Positions 19,869 through 29,048 of a stretch of DNA of 64,000 nt are shown here, in pieces. The notes under the pieces are model-generated. The model was not told the origin of the DNA, ran no database searches, and saw only the letters and a list, made by a program, of their open reading frames with translations. The stretch is from Segetibacter sp. 3557_3. GTDB taxonomy: Bacteria; Bacteroidota; Bacteroidia; Chitinophagales; Chitinophagaceae. The translations under genes and the position numbers were made by a program. Location: positions 184,275-248,274 of the forward strand of contig NZ_SMSK01000009.1 of NCBI RefSeq assembly GCF_004354985.1. Direction: 5' to 3'. Positions within the stretch are counted from its first letter, which is position 1; each line of letters starts with the position of its first letter.

Positions 19869-20097
19869 CTGTTACATAACAACCCCAAATTACCACCCAA
19901 AAACACTTTAAGTATACGCAATTCTAAGATAAAGCTTGAGAGATCATCATTTTGTTTCTCCAAGCAGCCGCTGTAATTATTGCTCAAGCATCTATCTGAC
20001 AATTTGATCTACAAAAAAGAAAATGCATCTAAAGCAAACGTTTTGTTTCGAAAGTTTATGAAACATAATTGGTCTAGTCTAGTAAATTGTTTCATCT

Positions 20098-21231
20098 ATG
20101 AGAATTCTCTTTATATGCGGTTCGCTTGAACCTGGCCGTGATGGTGTTGGTGATTATACACAAAGGCTTGCAGCACAATTAACTCTTGCTGGCCATCAAA
20201 TTGGTCTTATCGCTCTAAGTGACAATTATCAACTTCTTCCTCTTAGATTTAAAAATAGCGATAAACAAATAATTCGTTCTATGCTTAGGCTTCCTAGATC
20301 TTTATCAAGGAAGGCACGCCTTGCGCTCGCAAAAGAATTCATTGACGATTTCAATCCTAATTACTTGAGCCTTCAATTTGTACCATTTTCTTTTGACTCC
20401 AAAGGGCTACCCTTTGCTTTGCCGCACTTCCTCAAATTGGTTGGAGGGAAAAGAAAGTGGCATATCATGTTTCACGAGTTGTGGTTGGGAATGGAGATTG
20501 GAGCTTCTTTAAAATATAAGGTTTGGGGTTACGTTCAAAAATTGATTATAAAAGATTTGGTCATAAAACTTAAACCCGTCATTATACATACTCAAACTCT
20601 TATTTACATAGAACAACTTTTGAATATCGGGATCGCGAGCCACCACCTGCCTCTTTTTGGAAATATACCTAATGTAAATGCTGAACCCAACGATTCGATG
20701 ACGGAAAGAATAAGGAAGGCAAGTTACCGCAAGGAGGTTTCGTTTATAATATTTGGGGGAATACACATCGGAGGTCCTGTCCAGGAGTTTGCAACAGAAG
20801 TTGCACTATATCAAGCAAACTCGGGCATTAGAGTTTCACTGACTCTGATCGGACGTTGCGGAGCTGGACAACTTGCATGGAAAAATGCATGGGAAAAGGA
20901 AGGTCTAAGGGTCATCATCCTAGGGGAACAGTTGCCAGGACGGATTTCTACTGAACTAAACGCAGCAACGATTGGCATAGTCACAACTCCCTATTTGCTA
21001 GTAGGCAAAAGCGGTTCAGCTGCTGGAATGATTGAACATGGGCTACCTGTACTTTGTGTTTCAAAGAAGTGGGAGGTCCGTGGCACAAACAACTTGGAAC
21101 TGCCACCAGAGGTGGAAGAATATAAAAAAGGCAATTTGGAGCAGTTTATATCCACAAAGACCAGATCCGGCGACCGTATAAAGATTTCACAAGTAGCAGA
21201 ACTTCTTTTAAATAACCTTTTAACTTCATAA
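20098..21231 (+). CDS. GT-B fold glycosyltransferase
   Basis: 377 residues. The Rossmann start MRILFICGSLEPGRDGVGDYTQRLAAQL is typical of GT4 enzymes that bind the acceptor through a G-G-V loop (here GVGDY). The C-terminal domain has FIIFGGIHIGGP and VSLTLIGRCG, and a donor-site region VGKSGSAAGMIEHGLPVLCV in which the usual acidic pair is reduced. The middle part (HIMFHELWLGMEIG) is characteristic of a small group I cannot name. It ends 4 bases before the acyltransferase gene, so the two are coupled. Confidence 0.8.
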   Translation: MRILFICGSLEPGRDGVGDYTQRLAAQLTLAGHQIGLIALSDNYQLLPLRFKNSDKQIIRSMLRLPRSLSRKARLALAKEFIDDFNPNYLSLQFVPFSFDSKGLPFALPHFLKLVGGKRKWHIMFHELWLGMEIGASLKYKVWGYVQKLIIKDLVIKLKPVIIHTQTLIYIEQLLNIGIASHHLPLFGNIPNVNAEPNDSMTERIRKASYRKEVSFIIFGGIHIGGPVQEFATEVALYQANSGIRVSLTLIGRCGAGQLAWKNAWEKEGLRVIILGEQLPGRISTELNAATIGIVTTPYLLVGKSGSAAGMIEHGLPVLCVSKKWEVRGTNNLELPPEVEEYKKGNLEQFISTKTRSGDRIKISQVAELLLNNLLTS

Positions 21232-21235
21232 TGCA

Positions 21236-21829
21236 ATGGCAAGCCTACGCTATCTTTGGCTCAACCGCGCGCAATTCTCCCTAGGTTCCGTGGATTTTTT
21301 CCGTGCTTGGGGCAAACGATTGTTTGCTTTACCCGAACTCTTGATAAGAAATTCGCGACGAAGAAAATTGATTAGCAAGGGAGCTGTAATACACGAAACC
21401 GCAGAAATTGGCGAGGTAAGAATTGCAGGAGGGTTCAAATATTTGTCCGTTGGCAGGCAAACCTTTTTAGGCCGTATCAAAATGAACATTCATGAGAGAG
21501 TCGCTATTGGTAACAACGTTTGTATAAATGATGGTGTCGAATTATTAACGGCTTCTCACGATGTCTGTGATCCCAATTGGGGGCAGGTTAAGGCCGCCAT
21601 CTTTATTGAAGATTATGTTTGGATCGGAACAGGTGCAATGATACTTCCCGGCGTCAGGATAGGAAAAGGTGCCGTAATTGGAGCAAGGGCTGTAGTGAGC
21701 AAAACAGTAGCACCAGGGCGAATAGTCGTAGGGAACCCTGCAAAGGTTCTTGATCGAAGCAGGTCTGACAAATTAAGTTATAATCCGTGTGAGTTCCTGG
21801 CAGCTAACCGGGCATGGTTGATAGGTTGA
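21236..21829 (+). CDS. Left-handed beta-helix (hexapeptide repeat) acyltransferase
   Basis: 197 residues with many [LIV]-G-x4 hexapeptide turns from about residue 60 to 175 (INDGVELLTASHDV, IGTGAMILPGVRIGKGAVIGARAVV, VGNPAKVL). The arrangement matches the maltose/galactoside O-acetyltransferase and WcaF/WbbJ-like branch. It probably acetylates a sugar of the repeat unit using acetyl-CoA. The His in TASHD is the expected catalytic position. The first 50 residues are basic. It is translationally coupled to the preceding glycosyltransferase. Confidence 0.88.
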   Translation: MASLRYLWLNRAQFSLGSVDFFRAWGKRLFALPELLIRNSRRRKLISKGAVIHETAEIGEVRIAGGFKYLSVGRQTFLGRIKMNIHERVAIGNNVCINDGVELLTASHDVCDPNWGQVKAAIFIEDYVWIGTGAMILPGVRIGKGAVIGARAVVSKTVAPGRIVVGNPAKVLDRSRSDKLSYNPCEFLAANRAWLIG

Positions 21830-21848
21830 TAATAAAGTTCAAAGAATT

Positions 21849-23087
21849 ATGAAAGTAATAATATATCATCCTCAAGGAAACAACAATGTGCGTGAGTCGG
21901 CGTTAGGTTTGGCTGAGGCTGGACTTTTACACGAGTTTCACACATCTATAGCATGTTTTCCAGGTTCCTTGCTAGACAGAATTGGGAGTATACCGTACTT
22001 ATCAGAGATTCGAAGGCGAAAGCTAGATGTATGCCTAAAGCCTTTCACGAAAACATCTCCGATTTTTGAGTTAGGGAGAGTGCTCTCATTGAAAGCTGGC
22101 ATCAAACAACTATTACGCGATGAGACAGGTATATTTTCGATTGATGCAGTCACAAAAAAACTTGACAAGAAAGTTGCCGCAATCGTAAAAAAATCAAATA
22201 AGAAACTCTTAAGCGTATATGCTTATGAGGATGGTGCATATTCTACATTTATGGAGGCAAAGCGGCGGGGGCTAACCTGCTTCTACGACCTACCTACAGG
22301 ATACTGGAGGGCCAAACTAGCGATTTTGGATGAAGAAAGTAAATTGTTTCCCAATTGGAAGAATACAATGCCGGGCTTAACAAACTCAATTAAAAAATTA
22401 AATATCAAAGACGAAGAAATCAAACTGGCCGATCGAATATTTGTAGCCAGTCAATTTACAAAAACTACTCTACAACAATTTCCAGGCAAACTACCCAAGA
22501 TCCAAATTATTCCTTACGGCTTTCCTCCTGTCGGTTCGCCGAAAAATTACATCAAAACAGCTAAAGGCTGTCCTTTGAAACTGCTCTTCGTCGGCAGCCT
22601 TTCGCAACAAAAAGGAATAGCCAACCTTTTTGAGGCAGTAGACTCGCTTGTCCCTGAAGTAAGTTTAACGGTTATTGGGTCAAAGCCGACGTTTGACTGT
22701 TCAATTTTGGATGTTGAACTATCAAAGCACCGCTGGATACCTACTTTACCCAACCAACAGATATTACAAGAAATGAGAGATCATGACATACTCGTCTTTC
22801 CAAGTGTATTTGATGGCTTTGGTCTTGTTATCACAGAGGCTATGTCGCAAGGAACACCTGTTATTGCAACCTATAATTGTGCGGGGCCGGATTTAATTGA
22901 AAATGGGAAGAATGGCTGGTTAGTTCCCGCCGGCTCTACTGATGCACTGCGAGATAAGATCCTTGAGCTACTTAAATCGCCTAGTTCAATTGAATGCGTT
23001 GGAATTGAAGCACGGGAAACTGCACGTCAACGCCCTTGGAAGGCTTATAGAGAAGAATTGTCCAAAGCACTCCGTAATAATCACTAA
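21849..23087 (+). CDS. GT4-family glycosyltransferase
   Basis: 412 residues, GT-B fold. The linker region has RIFVASQFTKTTL. The donor domain has LKLLFVGSLSQQKGIANLFEA and VSLTVIGSKP, and the full E-x7-E motif in DGFGLVITEAMSQGTPVIA followed by NGWLVPAG. This is one of the clearest GT4 enzymes in the locus. Its N-terminal domain starts MKVIIYHPQGNNNVRESALGLAEAGLLHEFHT, a start shared by a family of exopolysaccharide transferases (read here in two parts). It begins 19 bases after the acyltransferase. Confidence 0.9.
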   Translation: MKVIIYHPQGNNNVRESALGLAEAGLLHEFHTSIACFPGSLLDRIGSIPYLSEIRRRKLDVCLKPFTKTSPIFELGRVLSLKAGIKQLLRDETGIFSIDAVTKKLDKKVAAIVKKSNKKLLSVYAYEDGAYSTFMEAKRRGLTCFYDLPTGYWRAKLAILDEESKLFPNWKNTMPGLTNSIKKLNIKDEEIKLADRIFVASQFTKTTLQQFPGKLPKIQIIPYGFPPVGSPKNYIKTAKGCPLKLLFVGSLSQQKGIANLFEAVDSLVPEVSLTVIGSKPTFDCSILDVELSKHRWIPTLPNQQILQEMRDHDILVFPSVFDGFGLVITEAMSQGTPVIATYNCAGPDLIENGKNGWLVPAGSTDALRDKILELLKSPSSIECVGIEARETARQRPWKAYREELSKALRNNH

Positions 23088-23197
23088 CGCATCGGCTAAT
23101 CTTTTCGGGAACAAATCGATTAAAAAAACAAATTTTCCTTTCCCGTGCGATTTTAGGTTATTTACAAAGCATAAGCTTACACATAAATAAATTCTTT

Positions 23198-24370
23198 TTG
23201 AAAGAAATCGTTTTTATCAATTCACATCCCATTCAATACTTTGCTCCGCTTTACAATTACATGAATGAAAAGGGTGTAAAAACCAAAGCATGGTATTGTT
23301 CTGACGAGTCAATACGTGGTGGCTTAGATCAGGAGTTTGGCGTTCACTTGAAATGGGATATCCCTCTCTTGAACGGATATGAATACGAGTTTTTTAAAAA
23401 TTACTCTTGGAAACCGTCTCATTCGAACGGATTTTTTGGCCTCGTAAACCTTGGCATGGTTTGGAAAGTTCTTCGTATACCTAAAGCAGTTATAATTGTT
23501 CATGGCTACCATTATTTCACGCACCTCTTGATCCTTCTTGTAGCAGGATGGAAAAGACACAAAATCTGCCTTAGGGTTGAGTCACCGCTGACTCACGAAA
23601 GATTAAAAAGAGGATGGAAAACATGGTTAAGGATAATTTTCTTGAAGCATTTTGTCTTTCGAAATGTTGACTACTTCCTATACATTGGTACACAAAACAA
23701 GCTTTTCTATAAGAGTTATGGCATACCCGATAATAGACTTGTTTTCTGTCCTTATTCCGTTGATAATGATCGCTTTCGTAAAGAGCGGATTAAGCTTGAG
23801 CGGAGTCTATTTAGTTTGAAAAACAACCTGGGTATTCCAATACAAGACAAAGTAATAATCTTTTCTGGAAAGTACATACCTAAAAAAAATCCTATAGATG
23901 TCCTAAGAGCTTTTCACATTTTAAACAGTCCAGAATGTTGGTTGATTATGGTTGGCGACGGCGAATTACGAAATCAGTTAGAGGAGTACATAAATAAGTT
24001 CGATCTCAAACAAGTCATTCTCACTGGCTTTGTTAACCAAAGTATGGTATCAGAGTATTATGCCATCGGTGATGTTTTCGTTATGTGTTCTTCAGTAGGG
24101 GAAACATGGGGACTCGCTGTTAATGAAGCTTTGAACTTCAACTTGCCTGTCATTGTTTCCGAATTAACAGGCTGTTCTCAAGACTTGGTGATAAATGGTG
24201 ATAATGGGTTTATATATGAAACTGGTGACGTACGTCAACTTGCACAAAAGCTAAAACAGGTGCTTTTCGAAAACACATTAACACGATGCACTTCGCCGGA
24301 GGAAATACTTAAGACTTATAGCTATGACCAAATTATTCAGAACTTGAAAGGTCTCACAATTTACCCGTAA
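23198..24370 (+). CDS. GT4-family glycosyltransferase
   Basis: 390 residues. The start is TTG at 23198, which gives the expected N-terminus KEIVFINSHPIQYFAPLY; this IQYFAPLY signature is common in GT4 enzymes of capsule loci, so the TTG call is well supported. The C-terminal domain has IIFSGKYIPKKNPIDVLRAF and CWLIMVGDGELR, and the donor motif CSSVGETWGLAVNEALNFNLPV, in which the two acids of E-x7-E are present. It has no signal peptide. A 110-base AT-rich gap precedes it. Confidence 0.9.
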   Translation: MKEIVFINSHPIQYFAPLYNYMNEKGVKTKAWYCSDESIRGGLDQEFGVHLKWDIPLLNGYEYEFFKNYSWKPSHSNGFFGLVNLGMVWKVLRIPKAVIIVHGYHYFTHLLILLVAGWKRHKICLRVESPLTHERLKRGWKTWLRIIFLKHFVFRNVDYFLYIGTQNKLFYKSYGIPDNRLVFCPYSVDNDRFRKERIKLERSLFSLKNNLGIPIQDKVIIFSGKYIPKKNPIDVLRAFHILNSPECWLIMVGDGELRNQLEEYINKFDLKQVILTGFVNQSMVSEYYAIGDVFVMCSSVGETWGLAVNEALNFNLPVIVSELTGCSQDLVINGDNGFIYETGDVRQLAQKLKQVLFENTLTRCTSPEEILKTYSYDQIIQNLKGLTIYP

Positions 24371-24399
24371 TTGATAGTAGCAAATCTGTCCAAATAAGC

Positions 24400-25737
24400 T
24401 TGAGTACAGCGGTGAGACGACAAATAAATGTGACTGCTGAGCGGTTAGCCATCCAGAAATCTATGAGCGTTGAAAGGAATCTCGACAACTGGCTAAAGCG
24501 AGGAATCTGGCTGTTCCTTTTTTTATGGATATTTGAAGGAGCCTTACGAAAGTGGTTTTTGCCTGCCTTGTCTGAGCCTTTACTTATCGTGCGTGATCCG
24601 ATTGTTCTCGCTCTGATTATCATAGCATTGAACCGAGGTTTGCTAAAATTTCACATGTATCTCTTTTTAATTACTATGATTGGGAGCATAAGCTTCTTTA
24701 CGGCATTGTTTATGGGTCACGGCAACATTTTTACAGCTATCTACGGAGTGCGCACCCTACTTCTTTATTTTCCTTTAATCTTCGTAATTGGAAATGTTTT
24801 CGATCAAGAGGATGTAGTAAAAGTGGGTAGGTTTCTTCTTACAATCTCAGCTCCAATGACGATCTTACTAGCCTTGCAATTCTATAGCCCCCAATCTGCT
24901 TGGGTAAATCGCGGGGTGGGTGGTGATGAACAAGGTGCAGGGTTTGGGGGTGCCTTAGGCTACTTTCGCCCGCCTGGAACTTTTTCCTTTACAAATGGAA
25001 CAACGTGTTTTTATAGTTTAGTCGCTCCGTTTCTGATTTATTTCTGGTTATATCAGAAGAGAATCAACAAACTGGTATTAATATCAGCGACCGGAGGGTT
25101 GCTGGTGGCTATACCCTTATCTATCAGTCGAGGGCTCTTTTTGCAAGTAGCAGTTTCGATTTTATTCCTAATATTAGCGATTTACAAGAACCCAAGACTC
25201 CTTACTAAAGTATTGTTTGGTGCAATAATAATCTCAGTTGCTTTTAAAATTCTAAGTGAGGTCAGCTTTTTTGAGACTGCTTCTGATGTATTCTCCAGCC
25301 GATTTGAGGGCGCCAATCAGCACGAGGGAGGTTTAGTGAAAGGCGTATTAGGAAATAGATTTCTCGGAGCCTTAGTAAGAGGCGTTGAGTCATCTGTAGA
25401 CAATAGTATGTTTGGATTCGGCATCGGAAGTGGTACACCTTTAGGTGTTAAATTGCTTAGGAATAATAAGGTGGCATTATTAGCAGACTTTGAATGGATG
25501 AGGGAAGTTGGAGAAATGGGTGTGCTAGGTCTTTTTCTAATAATTTATAGAGTCGTTTTTGCGCTTAAACTTAGCATATTAAGCTTTCGCAAATTAAATA
25601 ATAATGACCTTCTTCCCTGGTTGCTTATGAGTGTTGGCATCTTGATTGTCGCCCAGGGGCAATTACATCAGCCTACGGCTCTCGGCTTTGTAGGTTTAAC
25701 AGGTGGTCTTTGGCTAGCTTCAATGCGGAAACATTAA
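24400..25737 (+). CDS. Wzy-like O-antigen ligase/polymerase membrane protein
   Basis: 445 residues with about ten membrane helices and a large external loop (residues about 285-350, with FSSRFEGANQHEGGLVKGVLGNRFLG), the layout of Wzy polymerases and WaaL-like ligases. In a locus with a flippase and Wza/Wzc it is best read as the repeat-unit polymerase. The N-terminus up to residue 30 is cytoplasmic. The start is TTG at 24400; an alternative ATG at 24463 would shorten it by 21 residues without losing a helix. It is followed by 295 bases without a gene. Confidence 0.85.
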   Translation: MSTAVRRQINVTAERLAIQKSMSVERNLDNWLKRGIWLFLFLWIFEGALRKWFLPALSEPLLIVRDPIVLALIIIALNRGLLKFHMYLFLITMIGSISFFTALFMGHGNIFTAIYGVRTLLLYFPLIFVIGNVFDQEDVVKVGRFLLTISAPMTILLALQFYSPQSAWVNRGVGGDEQGAGFGGALGYFRPPGTFSFTNGTTCFYSLVAPFLIYFWLYQKRINKLVLISATGGLLVAIPLSISRGLFLQVAVSILFLILAIYKNPRLLTKVLFGAIIISVAFKILSEVSFFETASDVFSSRFEGANQHEGGLVKGVLGNRFLGALVRGVESSVDNSMFGFGIGSGTPLGVKLLRNNKVALLADFEWMREVGEMGVLGLFLIIYRVVFALKLSILSFRKLNNNDLLPWLLMSVGILIVAQGQLHQPTALGFVGLTGGLWLASMRKH

Positions 25738-26032
25738 GGCAATCGCATGAATGCAAACAAGTTTCTTATTCAAGAATAATCAGGGATGTCGCAAACTGTC
25801 TTTAATTATTATTCTAAAGTAAATAAATTATAGATGGAAATGCTGACTGGATGTCGTCGATGTCATCAGAACACTCTTAATTACGGTGCCAGGAACGCTC
25901 CTCGGAACAAAAAGGTCAACTTCTAAAACTAAACATTGTTAAAGCTTAATTTAGAGCCTAAGATTACCAACGTTCTGACGGTTACCCTCGCAATCCGATT
26001 TCGAAGCAATAGCCTGATAAGCATAAGAAAAT

Positions 26033-27196
26033 ATGTACATTGTCATCTTCGCCCACCCACAATATCTGGGGCATCAAAGTATGCCACGTTTTACAAATAT
26101 GTTAGTACGTGGATTAGAACCTCGTGGACATACAATTGAAATTTTTGCTCCAGGGAGTAAGTGGCATGATTTGGCATGGCTTAAACCATTAAGAAAGTGG
26201 TTTGGCTATATCGATCAGTATATCATATTTCCTTCAGATGTTAGTCGAAAAATAAAAGGCATGCCATCAGAGACGTTGTTTGTTTTCGCTGATCAAGCAT
26301 TAGGCCCATGGGTACCATTAGTTGCAAATCGTCGACATGTTATTCATTGCCACGACTTTCTTGCCCAGCTCTCTGCGGTGGGTAAAGTTGCAGAACATGG
26401 AACAGGGTGGTTTGGACGTCAATATCAGTCGTTCATTAGACGAGGTTACTCACGAGGGAAACATTTCATTTCAGTGTCAGAAAAAACAAAGGCGGACTTA
26501 CATCAATTCATCCGATCTAACTATGAAACTTCTGAGGTGGTTTACAATGGATTAAATAACTTCTTTGAGCTTCTAGATTTACAACAAGCAAGAGTTATAC
26601 TAGGAAATAAGGTGGGAGTAGATCTTTCGCTTGGATACATACTTCACGTCGGAGGAAATCAATGGTACAAGAATCGTCCTGGAGTTGTGGAAATCTATAA
26701 TAAATGGCGGGCTTTATATGACATGCGTTTACCACTTTTGTTAATTGGAGAAGCTCCTTCAGAAGATCTAACCGCAATTCATGAACAATCTGTTTTCCAA
26801 AAGGATATTCATTTTATAAGTGACCTTCAAGACTGCTATATTAATATGGCATATTCCGGCGCCTCCGTTTTCATATTTCCATCTTATGCTGAAGGTTTTG
26901 GGTGGCCGATTGCTGAGGCGATGGCGTCGGGGTGTCCAGTCATTACTACGAATGAAGCGCCAATGACAGAAGTAGCTGCAGCTGCCGGCTTTTACATAGG
27001 TAAACGACCAAAACATGAGACTTTTGAGAATAAATGGGCGAGTGAAGGTGCCGAAATGGTCAACAAGGTATTAACCTTATCTTCCGGTAAGCGAAAAGAA
27101 GTTGTCGAGTTAAGCGTAGCTAATTCAAAAAGATTTGACACTGACTCAGCTATAGATCAAATTGAAGCGATTTATTTATCGATATTATCTAGGTAA
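26033..27196 (+). CDS. GT4-family glycosyltransferase
   Basis: 387 residues. The N-terminus is MYIVIFAHPQYLGHQSMPRF. The donor domain shows YILHVGGNQWYKNRPGVVEIY and the complete E-x7-E motif with its usual context, PSYAEGFGWPIAEAMASGCPVIT. The GGNQWYKNR signature is shared with mannosyl/glucosyl-transferase-like capsule enzymes, but the actual sugar is not predictable. The gene stops one base before the next glycosyltransferase ATG, so they form a tight pair. Confidence 0.9.
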   Translation: MYIVIFAHPQYLGHQSMPRFTNMLVRGLEPRGHTIEIFAPGSKWHDLAWLKPLRKWFGYIDQYIIFPSDVSRKIKGMPSETLFVFADQALGPWVPLVANRRHVIHCHDFLAQLSAVGKVAEHGTGWFGRQYQSFIRRGYSRGKHFISVSEKTKADLHQFIRSNYETSEVVYNGLNNFFELLDLQQARVILGNKVGVDLSLGYILHVGGNQWYKNRPGVVEIYNKWRALYDMRLPLLLIGEAPSEDLTAIHEQSVFQKDIHFISDLQDCYINMAYSGASVFIFPSYAEGFGWPIAEAMASGCPVITTNEAPMTEVAAAAGFYIGKRPKHETFENKWASEGAEMVNKVLTLSSGKRKEVVELSVANSKRFDTDSAIDQIEAIYLSILSR

Positions 27197-27197
27197 T

Positions 27198-28397
27198 ATG
27201 AAAATACTACATCTCGTACCTGACCTTAATCCTAAGCAAGGTGGAGTAGGCCAAGCTGTAATAACGCTAGTTTCGGGACTTGCAGGTTCAGGGATTGAAA
27301 ATGTGATTGTAACTTTGGAAGATTGTAAATCCGTTCATAATGTAAACAATTCTTTTACAATCATTGCCCAAGGTCCCTCGAAAGGTCCTTGGAAATATAG
27401 CTCAACCTTACTTCCATATCTGTATCAACAAACAGGATCATTTGATGTGGTTGTTGTGCATGGATTATGGCTCTATCATAGTTATGCGATCAGAAAAGCA
27501 ACTAGGAGATTGCGTGAAAAGAGTCAGTTAGGACTTTTGAAGTCAAAGAAACCGAAGCTGTTCGTAATGCCTCATGGCATGCTTGACCCTTATTTCCAAA
27601 ATGCTCCGGGAAGAAAAATCAAAGCAGTCAGAAATTGGTTTTATTGGAAACTTCTCGAACGGAAATTAATACAAGAGGCAGACGGTTTGTTATTCACTTG
27701 TGAAATAGAACAAACTTTAGCTAAGCAAACCTTTCGTCCATATCGTCCTAAAAACGAGATAGTAGTAGGTTTAGGTACAGAGGCCCCCCCGCTTTTTGAA
27801 ATCAGCATGAACGTCGCTTTTCTGAAGAGATGCCCCGCGCTGGTCAATAAACCATACATGCTATTTATAAGCCGTATACATGAAAAAAAAGGGGTTGATC
27901 TTCTTATTAAAGCATACGATTCATGTCTAAGAAAACATAAGAACGTGCCTAAACTTGTAATTGCAGGCCCCGGATTGGAAACTCAGTATGGCAAAATGAT
28001 CGAGGAATTGGTTTTGGAACGAAAACTTCAAAATCAGGTATTCTTTACGGGCATGTTATCAGGAGAGGCGAAGTGGGGAGCTTTTTACGGCTGCGATGTC
28101 TTTATTCTCCCAAGCCACCAGGAAAATTTTGGGATTGCTGTTGCAGAAGCACTCTCGTGTAGTAAACCCGTTTTGATTTCAAATCAGGTGAATATTTGGC
28201 AAGAAATCAGTCAGGCTCAAGCCGGTATAATTGACATTAATTCATTAGAGGGCGTTAAACAGCTCATTGAAACATGGTTGCAAATGGATAAAAGTATGCA
28301 GCTGGAGATGGGAGCGAGAGCCAAAGAATTGTACATTAATAACTTTTCGATAGATGCTACTATCGGTAAAATAATTGAAAGTTTTACACTTGATTAG
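27198..28397 (+). CDS. GT4-family glycosyltransferase
   Basis: The start is set at the ATG at 27198, immediately after the stop of the previous gene and giving a proper Rossmann strand (MKILHLVPDLNPKQGGVGQA); an in-frame ATG 36 bases upstream lies inside the previous gene. The 399 residues contain the acceptor loop GGVGQAV, then PYMLFISRIHEKKGVDLLIKAY and the donor motif HQENFGIAVAEALSCSKPVL. The style resembles WcaI/mannosyltransferase-like enzymes. It is a tight pair with the upstream glycosyltransferase. Confidence 0.9.
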   Translation: MKILHLVPDLNPKQGGVGQAVITLVSGLAGSGIENVIVTLEDCKSVHNVNNSFTIIAQGPSKGPWKYSSTLLPYLYQQTGSFDVVVVHGLWLYHSYAIRKATRRLREKSQLGLLKSKKPKLFVMPHGMLDPYFQNAPGRKIKAVRNWFYWKLLERKLIQEADGLLFTCEIEQTLAKQTFRPYRPKNEIVVGLGTEAPPLFEISMNVAFLKRCPALVNKPYMLFISRIHEKKGVDLLIKAYDSCLRKHKNVPKLVIAGPGLETQYGKMIEELVLERKLQNQVFFTGMLSGEAKWGAFYGCDVFILPSHQENFGIAVAEALSCSKPVLISNQVNIWQEISQAQAGIIDINSLEGVKQLIETWLQMDKSMQLEMGARAKELYINNFSIDATIGKIIESFTLD

Positions 28398-28468
28398 CTC
28401 CGTGATTTCCCTATCAGTCGTGAAGCCTCATCACCGAAGAATATTCAATAGTTCTATACTCAGGCATA

Positions 28469-29029
28469 ATGCATAACGTAGATACGCATACAGGTCCCTC
28501 GTTTTCTTTAAAAAACCGCATAGCTAGATTGGCTTGGAATGTAACAGCTTCAATCTTTTTCAAGTGGTCCCCTACGCCTTTACATTCTTGGCGCTCTTTT
28601 TTGCTCCGACTTTTTGGAGCAAAGGTGGGGAAAAGGGTTCATGTATATCCGCATGCTAAAATCTGGGCACCCTGGAATTTAGAACTGGCTAATGAGTCTG
28701 GCATTGCAAATGGCGTAATATTATATTCACAGGCCAAAATTTCCATTGGCGAACGAGCTGTCATCTCTCAAGGTGTAAATTTGTGCGCGGGAACTCATGA
28801 TTATAGCGTTCCTGGCTTTCCTTTGATTTCAAAACCGATACAAGTTGGCAAACAAGCCTGGATTGCTGCAGAAGCATTTGTACATCCGGGGGTGAAAATA
28901 GGAGAAGGATGTGTTATCGGTGCTAGATCAGTGGTAAGTCAAGATATGCCATCTTGGATGGTATGTGTCGGCTTTCCATGTAAACCGATTAAAGAAAGGA
29001 ACTTTGGAATTGAAGTAGCTAAGGTCTAA
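28469..29029 (+). CDS. WcaF-like hexapeptide acetyltransferase
   Basis: 186 residues. The N-terminus has FKWSPTPLHSWRSFLLRLFGAKVG, the start that marks putative colanic-acid-type WcaF acetyltransferases. The left-handed beta-helix repeats run from about residue 55 to 175 (ISIGERAVISQGVNL, VHPGVKIGEGCVIGARSVV). The catalytic His is expected in CAGTHDY near residue 110. It is the second acyltransferase of the locus, so at least two acyl decorations of the polymer are likely. It is 71 bases from the previous gene. Confidence 0.9.
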   Translation: MHNVDTHTGPSFSLKNRIARLAWNVTASIFFKWSPTPLHSWRSFLLRLFGAKVGKRVHVYPHAKIWAPWNLELANESGIANGVILYSQAKISIGERAVISQGVNLCAGTHDYSVPGFPLISKPIQVGKQAWIAAEAFVHPGVKIGEGCVIGARSVVSQDMPSWMVCVGFPCKPIKERNFGIEVAKV

Positions 29030-29048
29030 AAAATACAATATCGTTTAT

